Shown piece by piece: positions 31,380 to 41,289 of a stretch of DNA of 64,000 bases. The notes beneath the pieces are model-generated. The model saw nothing but the letters and a program-made list of their open reading frames with translations, was not told the DNA's origin and made no database searches. How positions within the stretch are numbered: the first letter of the stretch is position 1; each line of letters opens with the position of its first letter. The DNA comes from Phlebotomus papatasi (lineage: Eukaryota > Arthropoda > Insecta > Diptera > Psychodidae), in contig NC_077224.1 of NCBI RefSeq assembly GCF_024763615.1, positions 36,652,712 to 36,716,711 of the forward strand, written 5' to 3'. The position numbers and the translations under genes are program-made.

Positions 31380-32360
31380 TTTCTTTGTTGTTGTTGATGC
31401 GCGAAGAGTTCTTGTGCAAAAGTATAGATCTTAAATTGTGTTGATGTTTTTGATCCCTGACTACGATAATGGAGAGATCATTAGCTGTTCGAGAGAATTG
31501 GTATTTGAGAGGAGTGAGGTAAGAAACAAAAGAAAAAATACAGTAGAATCATGCTGAAATTATTTAAGGAAGTATGAGTTTGTGACGTGAAATTATATTG
31601 TGCTATTTTTTTTTAGTAATAATAATTATTTGAAAGTCTCTATTTAATTAATTGTGTGAGGATGCATAAAAAAGGATTTAAGAAAAAAAAATGATAATGA
31701 GAATAGCGTACTGGTTTTAAACTGTATTGCAATTAGTAAAGTGGTACTTAGACAAAAAAAAGATGAAATAATAATTATAAGTTCCCAGTCTCATTTAATA
31801 GAAAAGATGAATGTTAAATTTGAAAAAAAATGTGTAATGATTGTGAGTGTTATTGAGATCGTATGCTATATTATGACTTTGATTATTTTATTGAATTTAA
31901 TTTTAAAGCTCTACACGTACCATAGATTAGTTTATTATCCAAATTGGTCGGTCACTCTACTATGCCTCCTTCTTCCATATTACGATGCACTTGGGAATGA
32001 ACCTCTTGAATCGTGTTTTCTATTTATTGTATATAAATGGAATTGTCGTTGAAAGTGTCTGTTTTTTATTATTTTTCAATTATATGATTTTTTTACATTC
32101 AATTTCTTCCTCTTAAGGAGAAAGAGCGAAGATGGTTCTTAATGAAAATTGTTTTACAATGATGATATCCTTTAATAAAATTATAAACTGATTCTTTTTA
32201 ATCATACAATGTAATGGGGATACGAGTGAAGGGAGATTTGAGAGAGATCCCTGAATAGAGAGAATATCAAATGTAAGATTGAAAATAAACAATTAAGATG
32301 AGATTCTTGTACATTTTGCAGAAAAGAGGAGAGAGAATAAATTGTATTTTATTAGACCAA
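31380..32360 (+). other. SMG6 3'-UTR and downstream flank, with candidate poly(A) signals
   Basis: No coding frame is supported here. AATAAA hexamers occur at 32174-32179, 32284-32289 and 32336-32341. Which, if any, ends the SMG6 transcript cannot be decided without RNA data; the nearest is about 800 nt after the stop. The 31500-32150 stretch is AT-rich. Confidence 0.35.
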
Positions 32361-33126
32361 TATAATTTCGAAAAGAGAGGGAAAAAACAGGAAGATCATG
32401 GGAAATTGAATTAAAATTCTATCTTGTTCTCCTTCCAGTAAATTCTCCAATTACACTTTGTGCAATTACACTTGGTGTAGATTTTTATTGTTTGGATGAT
32501 GATTGGAGGTATTAAAAAAAAAAGGTAGAAAAATTGCGCGAATTGATTCTTTTTGCTTCTTGGCAAGAAGAGAAGATGAACAGAAGAATTCCGTGGTTTA
32601 TCTTTTTTTTTCGTTGTTCGTGTTAGCATTTAATTCATTTGATTAGCTCATCGTGTTTTATTTAGTGAAGCGTGGTCATCGTTCAGGGCTCTCTTGTAAG
32701 AGCCATTGTGTTGCTGTTGACGGGCAGTGAATTTGAGCATCAATGTTCCTGAGAGAGACACAATCGCAAATGAAGACAACCTGTAAGTTGCTGATTTGTT
32801 TAACCATGATTGCTCGCGATGAGGTGAGGAAAAATTGGAGAAAATTCCAACATCTAGATACAGAGTGAGAGAGAGAGGTATAGGGGAGGTATAGATGGAG
32901 AATGTTGGTAGGGCAAGAAACGATGAGTAAAAGAATTAAATGGGATGTATTGCGCGAAATGGCCAGAGTGGAAAGACTGCGCGAAAGAAGAGTTAGTTTT
33001 TTTGAGGAGAAGAGGCGCTACAAGAAGATATTTTTGCGGCCTTGAAAGGTCGTCGTCGTCCCAACCCTGCTCTTGGGATGGAACATCCAACGATCATGAC
33101 CAAGAATTACCGTACAAGACACTCAC
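32361..33126. other. Non-repetitive stretch next to candidate exon
   Basis: Moderate GC, no MITE signatures. A plus-strand donor-like GTAAGT at 32782 and a GAGAGAGAGAGG run at 32866 are visible. It could be intron or untranslated sequence of either neighbour. No coding frame is supported. Confidence 0.3.
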
Positions 33127-33290
33127 ATGGGAAGAGATAAATTCTAGCGATTGTGCTTGGCAAAGAGATTCTTTTACACTGTTGTATAATTCAGCAAGAA
33201 TCGCTGGGACAATGATGCCTGGCAATCTGACGGCGATGACAAGAGTCAATACAAAACGCCTGTACACCTTCAATTTGTGCCGGTGAGTCA
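33127..33290 (-). CDS. Candidate exon of an unidentified membrane protein
   Basis: On the minus strand an acceptor-like GATTCCAG precedes 33290 and a strong donor GTGAGT follows 33127. The 164-nt exon enters in phase 1 and leaves in phase 0, encoding THRHKLKVYRRFVLTLVIAV then RLPGIIVPAILAELYNSVKE and SLCQAQSLEFISSH. It has basic residues before a long hydrophobic stretch interrupted by one Arg and Pro-Gly, as in a membrane-inserted helix pair or signal anchor. I do not recognise the family. The opposite strand also has an open frame (32945-33286) ending at a GTGAGT, so the strand is not certain; codon use and hydrophobicity favour the minus strand. No partner exon has been joined. Confidence 0.35.
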
Positions 33291-33440
33291 CTGGAATCAG
33301 CTCAAAGGTACGTTTAGGTTTATTATTACTAATTTTCTTTCCTTAGGTTAAAATATTCGATTAGCTTCTGGAAGTCGTAATTAATTTATTTCCCTGATAA
33401 ACTTCTCTTTAATCCTAGATTAATCTTTAATGATATATTC

Positions 33441-35027
33441 TATAGGGTGGAGTCTACACTTGTGGATGTTACACACTTATGGACAGCTCGTAGAAATCTC
33501 TACTTTTTACATAAAATAAATGTTGGAAAATTATAATATTAACATTATTTGATGGATTATCTTTAAATACAACTTGAAAACTAATTTCCTTTAATATTTA
33601 ACCACAATTCTAATTGTTTTAATAAAAATATTTTGTTGATGCGATAATTGATTAAAAATACATAAAATTGTTAAGATATTTGCTAACGCACTTGCAAATT
33701 TTAATGCCAAAATTTCATATATTTTATCGAAAATATATAATGTTATGCTTCTGATACTCTTTCATTAGTTACTAATTTTCCATTTTTTATTTGATTATTT
33801 AGATTTTTTGGTATAGAAATATTAAATTAGGAGATGTCCATAAGCGTAAATTTATTTGAGGACATTACACACTTATGGACGTGATATTTTACGAGTGGTG
33901 CCCTCACGAAATTTTATGATTGGAGCATTGTCAATCGTTGTGATAAGTTTTTTCCATGGAGTTGAAAAAGATTTCTGGCAAATAATTCAAAAAAATTTAA
34001 GGTAAATGTTTGATATCAAGTGCAAAAGTGTTGTGTATAATCCTATTTAAAGATTTTCTGAAAATTGTAGATTTTAAACTAAATGTTTGTATATTTTTCA
34101 ACATAACCTAACTTTTGATTTCAAGAACAATTACACCTCCTAAAAGTGCAAAGAAAACAACAAAAAAAAAACAGCAGCTATATTCCTGCCAGAGGGTAAC
34201 GAAGGCCTTAAAGGTCATTATTGTAAATGTAATGAACTTGACGAAGGATTCTCAGCACATTCCTGTACAACACTACACAGAAAGTCTTTGAATGAGGTAT
34301 TTGGTTATGGTCATGGAGGATACCACAGTGCTTTGAAAAAGAAAACGCCAGAGGAAATTGTGAGGTGGATTTTCTATTCTCCTAAGTGTAGCTTTCCCAT
34401 ACCTAAAGATGATACTAGCCACGCTAGCCACAGTAGAAAAAATCATTTCAATGCAGTCACGCAATTCCAAACAGGGATTTAAGAACGCAAAACTATCAAA
34501 TCAGTCGTTCTACAGATTTTCTACAGACTGAGGCATATGAATTAACAGAAGACGAATAAATCAAGAAAAGTAGATCAAGAAAGAAGAAAATTAAAAAAAA
34601 AAATAAAAAGAAAAAAAGAAAAGAGGTGCAAACGAAAATTAACTGTTCAAAAATATTTAAAGAAAAAAAAATGAATAAAAGTTGTGAACTTGCTGAAAAT
34701 TATAGTATTTTACTTACATTTCCTTTCACTAAATATTTTATTATCATTAATTTGGATTTCTAACACTTTTTAACTTGTGTCCATAAGTGTGTACATGAGT
34801 GTCCATAAGTGTGCAAAAGTGTCTACAAGTGGAGAATTTGATATGATCAGAAGATTCAAATTATTTGGGAGGCTTAGGGAAATATTTTATTTAATTCGCT
34901 GGAAGTTTTCGAAAGGAGCTATATTAAAGAACTTCCACTTAAAATTTCATTTTATTTAGTCAAAAAGAAAACAAATTACAAACCAATATACCCTTAATCT
35001 GTCCATATGTGTAGACTCGACCCTATA
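33441..35027. mobile_element. 1.59-kb TIR element with GTCCATAAGTGTG subterminal repeats
   Basis: Ends TATAGGGTGGAGTCTACACTT and GTGTAGACTCGACCCTATA are inverted. Words ACACACTTATGGACAG (33466) and, inverted, GTCCATAAGTGTG (34782, 34800) repeat near both ends and at 33868. It carries one open frame of unknown type (34144-34482). Confidence 0.75.
34144..34482 (+). CDS. Orphan 112-codon frame inside a TIR element
   Basis: Open from 34144 (after a TAA) to a stop at 34480-34482, without an upstream ATG. It encodes GHYCKCNELDEGFSAHSCTT, then EVFGYGHGGYHSALKKKTPE and IVRWIFYSPKCSFPIPKDD. Four Cys plus two His in CxC-x14-C-type spacing might bind zinc, but the spacing matches no family I know. Because it lies between TIRs, it may be a transposase remnant or captured host sequence. 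A run of A (34162-34171) precedes it. Confidence 0.3.
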   Translation, partial: KCKENNKKKTAAIFLPEGNEGLKGHYCKCNELDEGFSAHSCTTLHRKSLNEVFGYGHGGYHSALKKKTPEEIVRWIFYSPKCSFPIPKDDTSHASHSRKNHFNAVTQFQTGI

Positions 35028-35198
35028 CCATGAATCTTTTGTCAATTTATTTTTTTGGTAGGGAAAGTTTCAGGATTCGCACATAGGGGAAGTTTTTGCA
35101 GCTTCGTAATGTTGTAACGTCGACATCGTGCAGCTTCGTAAAAGTTGATTTTTTTCCAGGTTACTAAATTAATTTCATTCATGGTCATATATTCTAAC

Positions 35199-35540
35199 GG
35201 CGTTATCACACTTGCACATTAAGAGAATTGAGTCACTTAATATTTGGGGTTTCTCTATTTACTGATAAAGAAGTGGACTGCAAAAATAAGTTTAAATTTA
35301 CCTAAAGCATAAATATTTTTCACATTGGAAAATTAAAGATAAAATCGCATTAGTTTTTCGCATTAATGCTATAAATCAATTTATATCAAATTTTGCGGGC
35401 CAAGTCTACCTTTTTATCAACAAATAGATCAAATTTTGAATATAAAATGATTCAAACACACAAATTACACATTTGGATTCTCACCAGCGACAATTAATGT
35501 GAATCAAATTAAAATTTGAATGTGCAAGTGTGATAACACA
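35199..35540. mobile_element. MITE family I (GGCGTTATCACACTTGCACA), copy 1
   Basis: 342 bp. Ends GCGTTATCACACTTGCACATT and AATGTGCAAGTGTGATAACAC are inverted. The element at 43341-43747 is an opposite-orientation copy sharing GGTAGACTTGGCCCGCAAAA. Confidence 0.88.
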
Positions 35541-35807
35541 GTAATAGCTAGTTCAACATCTCACATTTCCTGATAAACTGGGATGGATAGGCCTTTTTTC
35601 CTGGTTCCTAAAATCGTAATTCTGATGTGTAATATTTTATGTATTTTTGCACACTTCAAGTGTCTTTTCGAAAAAAATTATTCCAAGTTATAGAATCTTG
35701 GACATCATTTTCCATATGAAGCTGCACAATCTTCCCCTACTATGGTTTCAAACATTGCATATTCTTCTCATATTCCTTTAATTTTAATGAATCTGACCTA
35801 GTGACAA

Positions 35808-36670
35808 TGGGGTGGAGTAAAAAGTGAAATTAATTTTATTATATCTTTTGAAGCTTTATTATAAAGTAAATTCAAGATTGATACAAAGTTATTTAGATGC
35901 ATTGGATCTTGGTCCGTCGAATAAATAGTCCTCTAAACGCTGCTGGATTACTTAAAAATTTATTATAATTTACATTGCAAAAATAACCATTCGCCGCCAG
36001 TTTTTACCAGTTTTCGCGAATATGTAACCACTTCTCGCCACTCACTTGAAAAGGTTCAAAGTTCTAACTCGATTATTTTGGGCAATATTATGAAAAGAAT
36101 ATATTCAGCATTGCCTATTCCTGACGATTATCCTTTTCTCACTCATTTTAAGCGATTTGTTTCTCCTTTTATTTTAAAAAATTAGAAATTATTAGACGAC
36201 GAAAGTAAACAATACATACAGATACAGATGGCCAATTTTTGAAACTCTCACTCGCACCCGCGAGCTCTTTAGTGGCCGGGAGAAATTGGCTTGCGCACCC
36301 CGCAGATTCTTGAATACGTACAACGAGTACTTTATGTTTAAGGAATCGTTACAGAAGGATTTGAATCTGCGGAGTTGTGCAAGTTGATTTCTCTCGGCCA
36401 CTAAAGAGCTCGCGGTTGCGGGTGAGAGTTTCAAAGTTGGCCCTCAGATTTGATAACTGAGAATCTACGAAGCGAAGTTAGCGTCACTCACTTAAAAGCA
36501 CTGGTGACAGGTGGTAAAATCTTCCAATATGTTACCACTTTCCGCCATGCCCCTTTTTCCATAAAAATAGTATAAAATGTAATATTTACAACTAAATACA
36601 AGTTTTATGTATTCTAGGAATGTAAATAAATATTCAATAGACAAATTATTTATCCAAAAAAACGTAAATT
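35808..36670 (-). mobile_element. TIR element family G, copy 2 (inverted), interrupted by a palindrome
   Basis: Reverse-complement match to 23429-24352: TAACCACTTCTCGCCACTCA here pairs with TGGGTGGCGAGAAGTGGTTA there, and GTAAACAATACATACAGAT and ACAAATTATTTATCC also match. The distal end fades near 36670. A 213-bp palindrome at 36230-36442 is absent from the other copy. Confidence 0.75.
36230..36442. mobile_element. GC-rich 213-bp near-perfect palindrome inserted in element G
   Basis: Arms of about 85 bp: GGCCAATTTTTGAAACTCTC and GAGAGTTTCAAAGTTGGCC at the ends, CGCGAGCTCTTTAGTGGCCG paired with CGGCCACTAAAGAGCTCGCG inside, then GCACCCCGCAGATTC with GAATCTGCGGAGTTGTGC. Flanks share CAGAT (36224 and 36444), a likely target duplication. 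The corresponding site in copy 1 (about 23910-23920) is empty. Confidence 0.85.
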
Positions 36671-36745
36671 TTGTTCGATGAAAGTTTCATGAAAATTTCA
36701 AGAAAATCAATCCTCATAAAAATATTTTTGTGTTCCCCAAGAATA

Positions 36746-36893
36746 ATGCCCAATGCACAATAACTTTTGTTTTGTAAATATGTTTTTGACATTTCAATGA
36801 GAGTGGATGAAACAGAGATGTAGTCATCTCGCTCTTTCCCATAGGAAATTTTGAAAACACCTTTGCAAACAAAAGTTATTGTGCGTTGGGCAT
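36746..36893. mobile_element. 148-bp MITE (ATGCCCAATGCACAATAACT)
   Basis: Ends ATGCCCAATGCACAATAACT and AGTTATTGTGCGTTGGGCAT are inverted, and TTTTGTTT/AAACAAAA extends the pairing. TAA occurs on both flanks. Confidence 0.9.
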
Positions 36894-37317
36894 AACCCCT
36901 AAAAATTCATATTTATTAGCAGTCACAAAAATTCACAAAAAACTTGATAATTTTAGGCATTCTCCTACATATAACCACTTTACAAAAGCCAATTTTTACC
37001 CGAAAAATTTGTATTTAGGAAAAAATATAAAATAATTGAGGGTAGAGGAAATAATTAGGGGAAAACGCGCTACCATAGGACCACTTAAGCTTCGAACAAT
37101 TAATTGGTTTCAATGTGTTTTAAATTAATTTTGTCCATTATAATAGTACTATATTTTAATGGTTGATCCAGTGCCTCCAATTTCCAAAAATAGGGGAAAG
37201 TGCTATAGGGGAAAGTGCTCAACTCATGCTTTGCATGATCCCAAGCTTTATAATGACTAAATTTTTCCTATATTCCTATAAACTAAAGAATATATTTAAG
37301 TTTTCTAAAGTAGATAA

Positions 37318-37880
37318 TTTTTATTTGATTTGATTTATTTGATTTATTTGAAAAAATGAAATGCCTTTGAAACTGTGCGTCTCTTAGAGGCAAAATGACA
37401 GACAAGAGTTTAATGCGTCCACCGCCGTCTTAGCGTTGGTGACCAACCTACTCCGGAGCCAAACGGTGGAAATGCTCCTTCTCAGGTTGTATAAGCCAGG
37501 GAGGGGACAGTACAATAAGGTCAAGAAAAGCAAAAGAAAATAAGATTAAAGGCAAGAGAAGAAAGGCAGTCAAGGCATTACAAAGGCTTGGATCAATTGC
37601 TGTTTTCTCTCTCTTGGTAGTGAGTTCCAGAGAGATACTCCCAATACGAAAATTGAGTTATGGAGAATGCAGCTCGACGATCTGGGCACAACGAGGCACG
37701 AAGACCTAGCGGATGAGCCAGGCACGAGAAACTCGGCAAATAATTTGTTTAAATAATTTCTTGACTTAAAGATCCCTTCATCTTTCTAGTCATATGCAAT
37801 ATCTGTGTATTCTTCTTACCGAATACGAGTTGAAAGTTCAGAGGTGTGCACTGACTTTAGGATCCGGTTTCTTTTTTTTT
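37318..37880 (-). mobile_element. 3' end of a Jockey-like non-LTR retrotransposon (dead)
   Basis: On the minus strand the frame through about 37690-37600 reads CILHNSIFVLGVSLWNSLPR followed by ER..QLIQAFVMP and a stop. The 'S....WNSLP' motif near the C-terminus is typical of Jockey/CR1-group polymerase ORFs. A 3'-UTR follows, and the element ends in an AT-rich tail of AAATAAATC-type repeats (37318-37360). Stops and frameshifts upstream show it is inactive. UTR fragments recur at 6720-6850 and 19625-19665. Confidence 0.7.
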
Positions 37881-39110
37881 TTTTGTAACAGTTTGCAGGT
37901 CCCGCCAATTTTCCGGGAAGAGCGCGCAAAATATAGATAATGATCCCAGTCAAAAAATCACTCTAGCATGACTAAGAGGGAGAAATATTTAACTATAGGA
38001 TGGTCACCTGATCCTCCTGATCATCGTACTCACCTCAAAGGCAAAATAAGAATGCACAGAATAAAAAAAAGCCGGAGAGGGTGTCCAAAGTTAGCACGTG
38101 AATCGTGATTGTCTCGCACGATGATTTATTGATTTAATACGTGTGGAAAACAATAAGCTATTAAATTTATTAATCAATTTTGTTTTTTTTTTTTAATTTA
38201 CTGTAGATATATTAATTTTTATAGTGTGTCTGTATTTCATCGAGAGGTTTGTCATTCCACTAGCAATTAACCTTTAATGTTGGAAGATACTTTTTTTTTG
38301 TTGCGCAAAGTTTACTCAATGGTTCAGTGCCTCACAAATATTTCTCTTTCGCCGGATGAGTTGAATTTTGCCACGATTTATTTTCACCTTGCTCCTCATC
38401 TTTTCTTATGAGCAACTACGAAGAGATAAAGAGAGGAAGCTCAGTGGTTTTTATTGGTCGTTTTTCACGTAATTTGAAATATTTGTCGTGCTTTTGTTGG
38501 TTTGAATAATGTAATCGGTATGTCGGTAATTGTTACCGTTGTCTTCGACTTGCATATTCTTGAGGAGCTCATTAAATTGCTGATTGCAAAGTGTTTTCTT
38601 TCCTAAATTATTAATTGTTCTTTGTTTTTTTTTGGTAAATGAATAATTTCTGCAAAGGACTTTGGTCCTTCGTACCTCAAATTTGCTTTAACTACCATGT
38701 AATTGTGTACTACATCATGACAATCAGGACAAATTGTTTCCTTTTTTTATGTGTGGTTGACAAAAGCTGAGAACATCTTATTACCTGCATCAGAGGGATG
38801 GCATTAGCTCTGAAAAATTCGACCAGTTTTTGTGTAAATTTTTCCCTGTTTTCGCACACATTTCACGAGATATCTCCGAAACTATGTAGGCTGCCAATTT
38901 GGGGTTTTCGGTTGCCTCTTCCTTATTAAATTGGCTTTTATTTTGTATTGGTATTTTTTGCTAATTTATTCCGCAATGACAGAAAACACCGAATAAACTC
39001 CAAAGTTTTTTCGGCATGCTAGAAACATATGGGAAACATAGGAAACGTCATGTCCCTGACGTGCATATGATGTATTACCCATTTGTCATATTGTACTCTT
39101 AGGTGAATTT
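37881..39110. other. Non-repetitive stretch, no gene identified
   Basis: Largely free of MITE signatures and with mixed base composition (for example GCACGTGAATCGTGATTGTC near 38093). No spliced frame could be supported on either strand. It may be intron or regulatory DNA. Confidence 0.35.
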
Positions 39111-39234
39111 TAAAGTTTTAAGTCAATTATAACTTTTAACTAAGTGCTCGAGCTCAAGAAAAGAATAATCCCCTTTGGTTCAAACCGGGCTAGAAGTAAA
39201 ACGGTAACACATATTGACATCTTGGCTTCGTTGA

Positions 39235-39262
<28 letters not shown>
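39235..39262. repeat. Poly-C tract of 28 bases
   Basis: Uninterrupted C from 39235 to 39262 in otherwise AT-rich DNA, at the end of a repeat-C copy in which other copies have only a short GACCCC-type run. Confidence 0.95.
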
Positions 39263-39265
<3 letters not shown>

Positions 39266-39313
39266 AAAAACATTATTTAATATTATTCCTCATTTTTCCC
39301 TTCATCGACCCTT

Positions 39314-39855
39314 TTAACCCTTTAAGGACGATTGGAACACCGGTGTCCCATAAAGAAAATAATTTTTCCTGACCACCTAAAGTTATTTTTTTCTTATGTC
39401 TGCACATAATTGTTAGGTAGAAGGTTGAAGGAATCTACAATATTTTTTGCAAGTCTCCAGCTATTTGCAATGTAGTAAATATTTAAGCTCAAAAATGGCG
39501 AATTTTTAAATTCTCAAATTCCTTATTGATTTTATTTATTTTTTATACTTCCAATTTTTTTAAGCAAAACCGTTTTGGCAATAAAAACCACAATAGTCAT
39601 ACGTAACATTTTTCATTAAAGCGAAAAATATTATTCATTGGTATTGTCAGAAAAATTACTTAAATTTTTGGGCTATTTTTGTCCCTATCATTCATAGAAA
39701 CACGAATCTCTACACCGAACACACCGAAATACACCGAATCAGACTGTTGGACTTTCCAAGGTTAGATGTAAGACTTATCATTGATTATGTTTCTCAGTTT
39801 AATTTTTATTGTTGATTTTCAGTTTGTAAAAACTGTCACGTCGTTAAAGGGTTAA
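39314..39855. mobile_element. MITE family B, long copy
   Basis: Ends TTAACCCTTTAAGGACGATT and ACGTCGTTAAAGGGTTAA are inverted and match the ends of 2899-3055. At 542 bp it is over three times longer than that copy. Its right end abuts the partial 1.8-kb repeat that begins at 39856. Confidence 0.8.
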
Positions 39856-40779
39856 GTGCCTTGGTCGAGTAGAAGCAGTCAATTTAGTATCTGAGTGGTT
39901 TCAAAGCGTTATTATGGGAAAAATCAATTTTTTTCATACTTAGACGACAAAATAATATAATTGATGTTAGATGTTCTGAAAATTGTTTTTTCGACTGTGG
40001 TGTCCCTAGCGTTGGTCCTACGAAATTGAAATGTTCTAGACAGTTGTAGCGCTTTACGAGACCTTTAATTTACATTTGAAAGTGATCATCGAGACGAAAC
40101 CAAAAACCCAATATTTAGGTGAAAATGTTAATTAGAATCGAAGATAGAGGCCGGTCAATTTTTGAATTTTGACCCCTTATAGCTCGGGTCGGGCTTTATC
40201 GATCGATTTAAGTATTTTTTTGTTTGAGAAGTATAATCTGCGGCTACAACATACTAAAACTTGAGCCCGATGCACAATGGAGTTTTTGAGGTATATAACA
40301 TAGAAAATTGAAAATTTTTCATTTTAATAATAGCGCCCTTAACAGTGGTTTTATGAACTTGTGATGTTAGAACGGGAAGTGAAATTTCACGAGAGCTTTC
40401 CAAAGTGCCCTCATCCATCTAGTTCGATTTCCGATACTAAAATTTGAGCCGCATCGATGCCATGGGGTCGGAGCTATTGAGAAAACGAAAAATTTGCGGA
40501 AGGAGGGGTGGGGGGTGGGGGTCAATGCACCAAGTTGCAATTTTTACCCGATTATAACCTTTGCCGAAAACCGAAAGTCAATATCTCTGTTAGTTTAGGA
40601 GCTATTAAGCTCCAAAGAGCGGTCAGACGGACGGACGGGAACGATTTTTAGCCATCCATATATTCGTGATCAGGAAGTGGCCAAACACATTCTGGCAAAG
40701 TTTGAGGCCGATCGGAGGACATGAGATTTTGTTAGGATTAGGTATTGTAGGTGAGATTGTTAAGAATGTCACCTAATAT
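39856..40779 (+). mobile_element. 1.8-kb repeat family J, partial copy
   Basis: Matches the copies at 44689 and 52393 from their GTCTTTGTGGAGTAGAGGCAG region to the end, with internal deletions. It ends with the hairpin arm TAGGTGAGATT, a 6-nt loop and AATGTCACCTA, one mismatch from the perfect stems in the other copies. Where those have a CCGG tract it has GACGGACGGACGG, probably the older form. Confidence 0.75.
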
Positions 40780-41289
40780 TAAATTTCTATTGATGATCCT
40801 TTGATTTTTTAGCGTGTTCTTTTAAAAATCTTTAAGCCTCTAAGAGTTAACACTATTATATAATACTAGATTCTAATTACTTAGTTTTTGGAATACAGCA
40901 GAATTAAATAATTTACAGAAACGCAAGAAATATTTTAACTTTGAAATTTGTTACCATACTTTATGATCCAAGAAATTCATCCCATTCATTGTAGAAATTT
41001 CTGCCTGTTTTGAAAATTCCATCCCATTTTGCACTATTTCTCTGTATTAATTTCTAATTAATAGAATAATATGTAAGATCTGGAAGCTCCATAAATATTT
41101 TGCACAAAAACGTTAACAACAAAATGAATAGAAAATTATTAATTGATATTGAATTATTCATGAAATGTTTATGAAATATTCAGGAGATAGTATTCGCAAA
41201 ATTTACTATATGGTTTTATTTGACAGCTTTCTGTCTTCGATGGTAATTTTATTGTAATTGAGTGTCAGGACATTGACGTGTTGAGTGTG

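Noticed and set aside
32945..33286. Plus-strand gene of 113 codons
   Set aside because: Long frame with a donor at its end, but no family resemblance and less natural composition than the minus strand; kept only as an alternative to the minus-strand exon.
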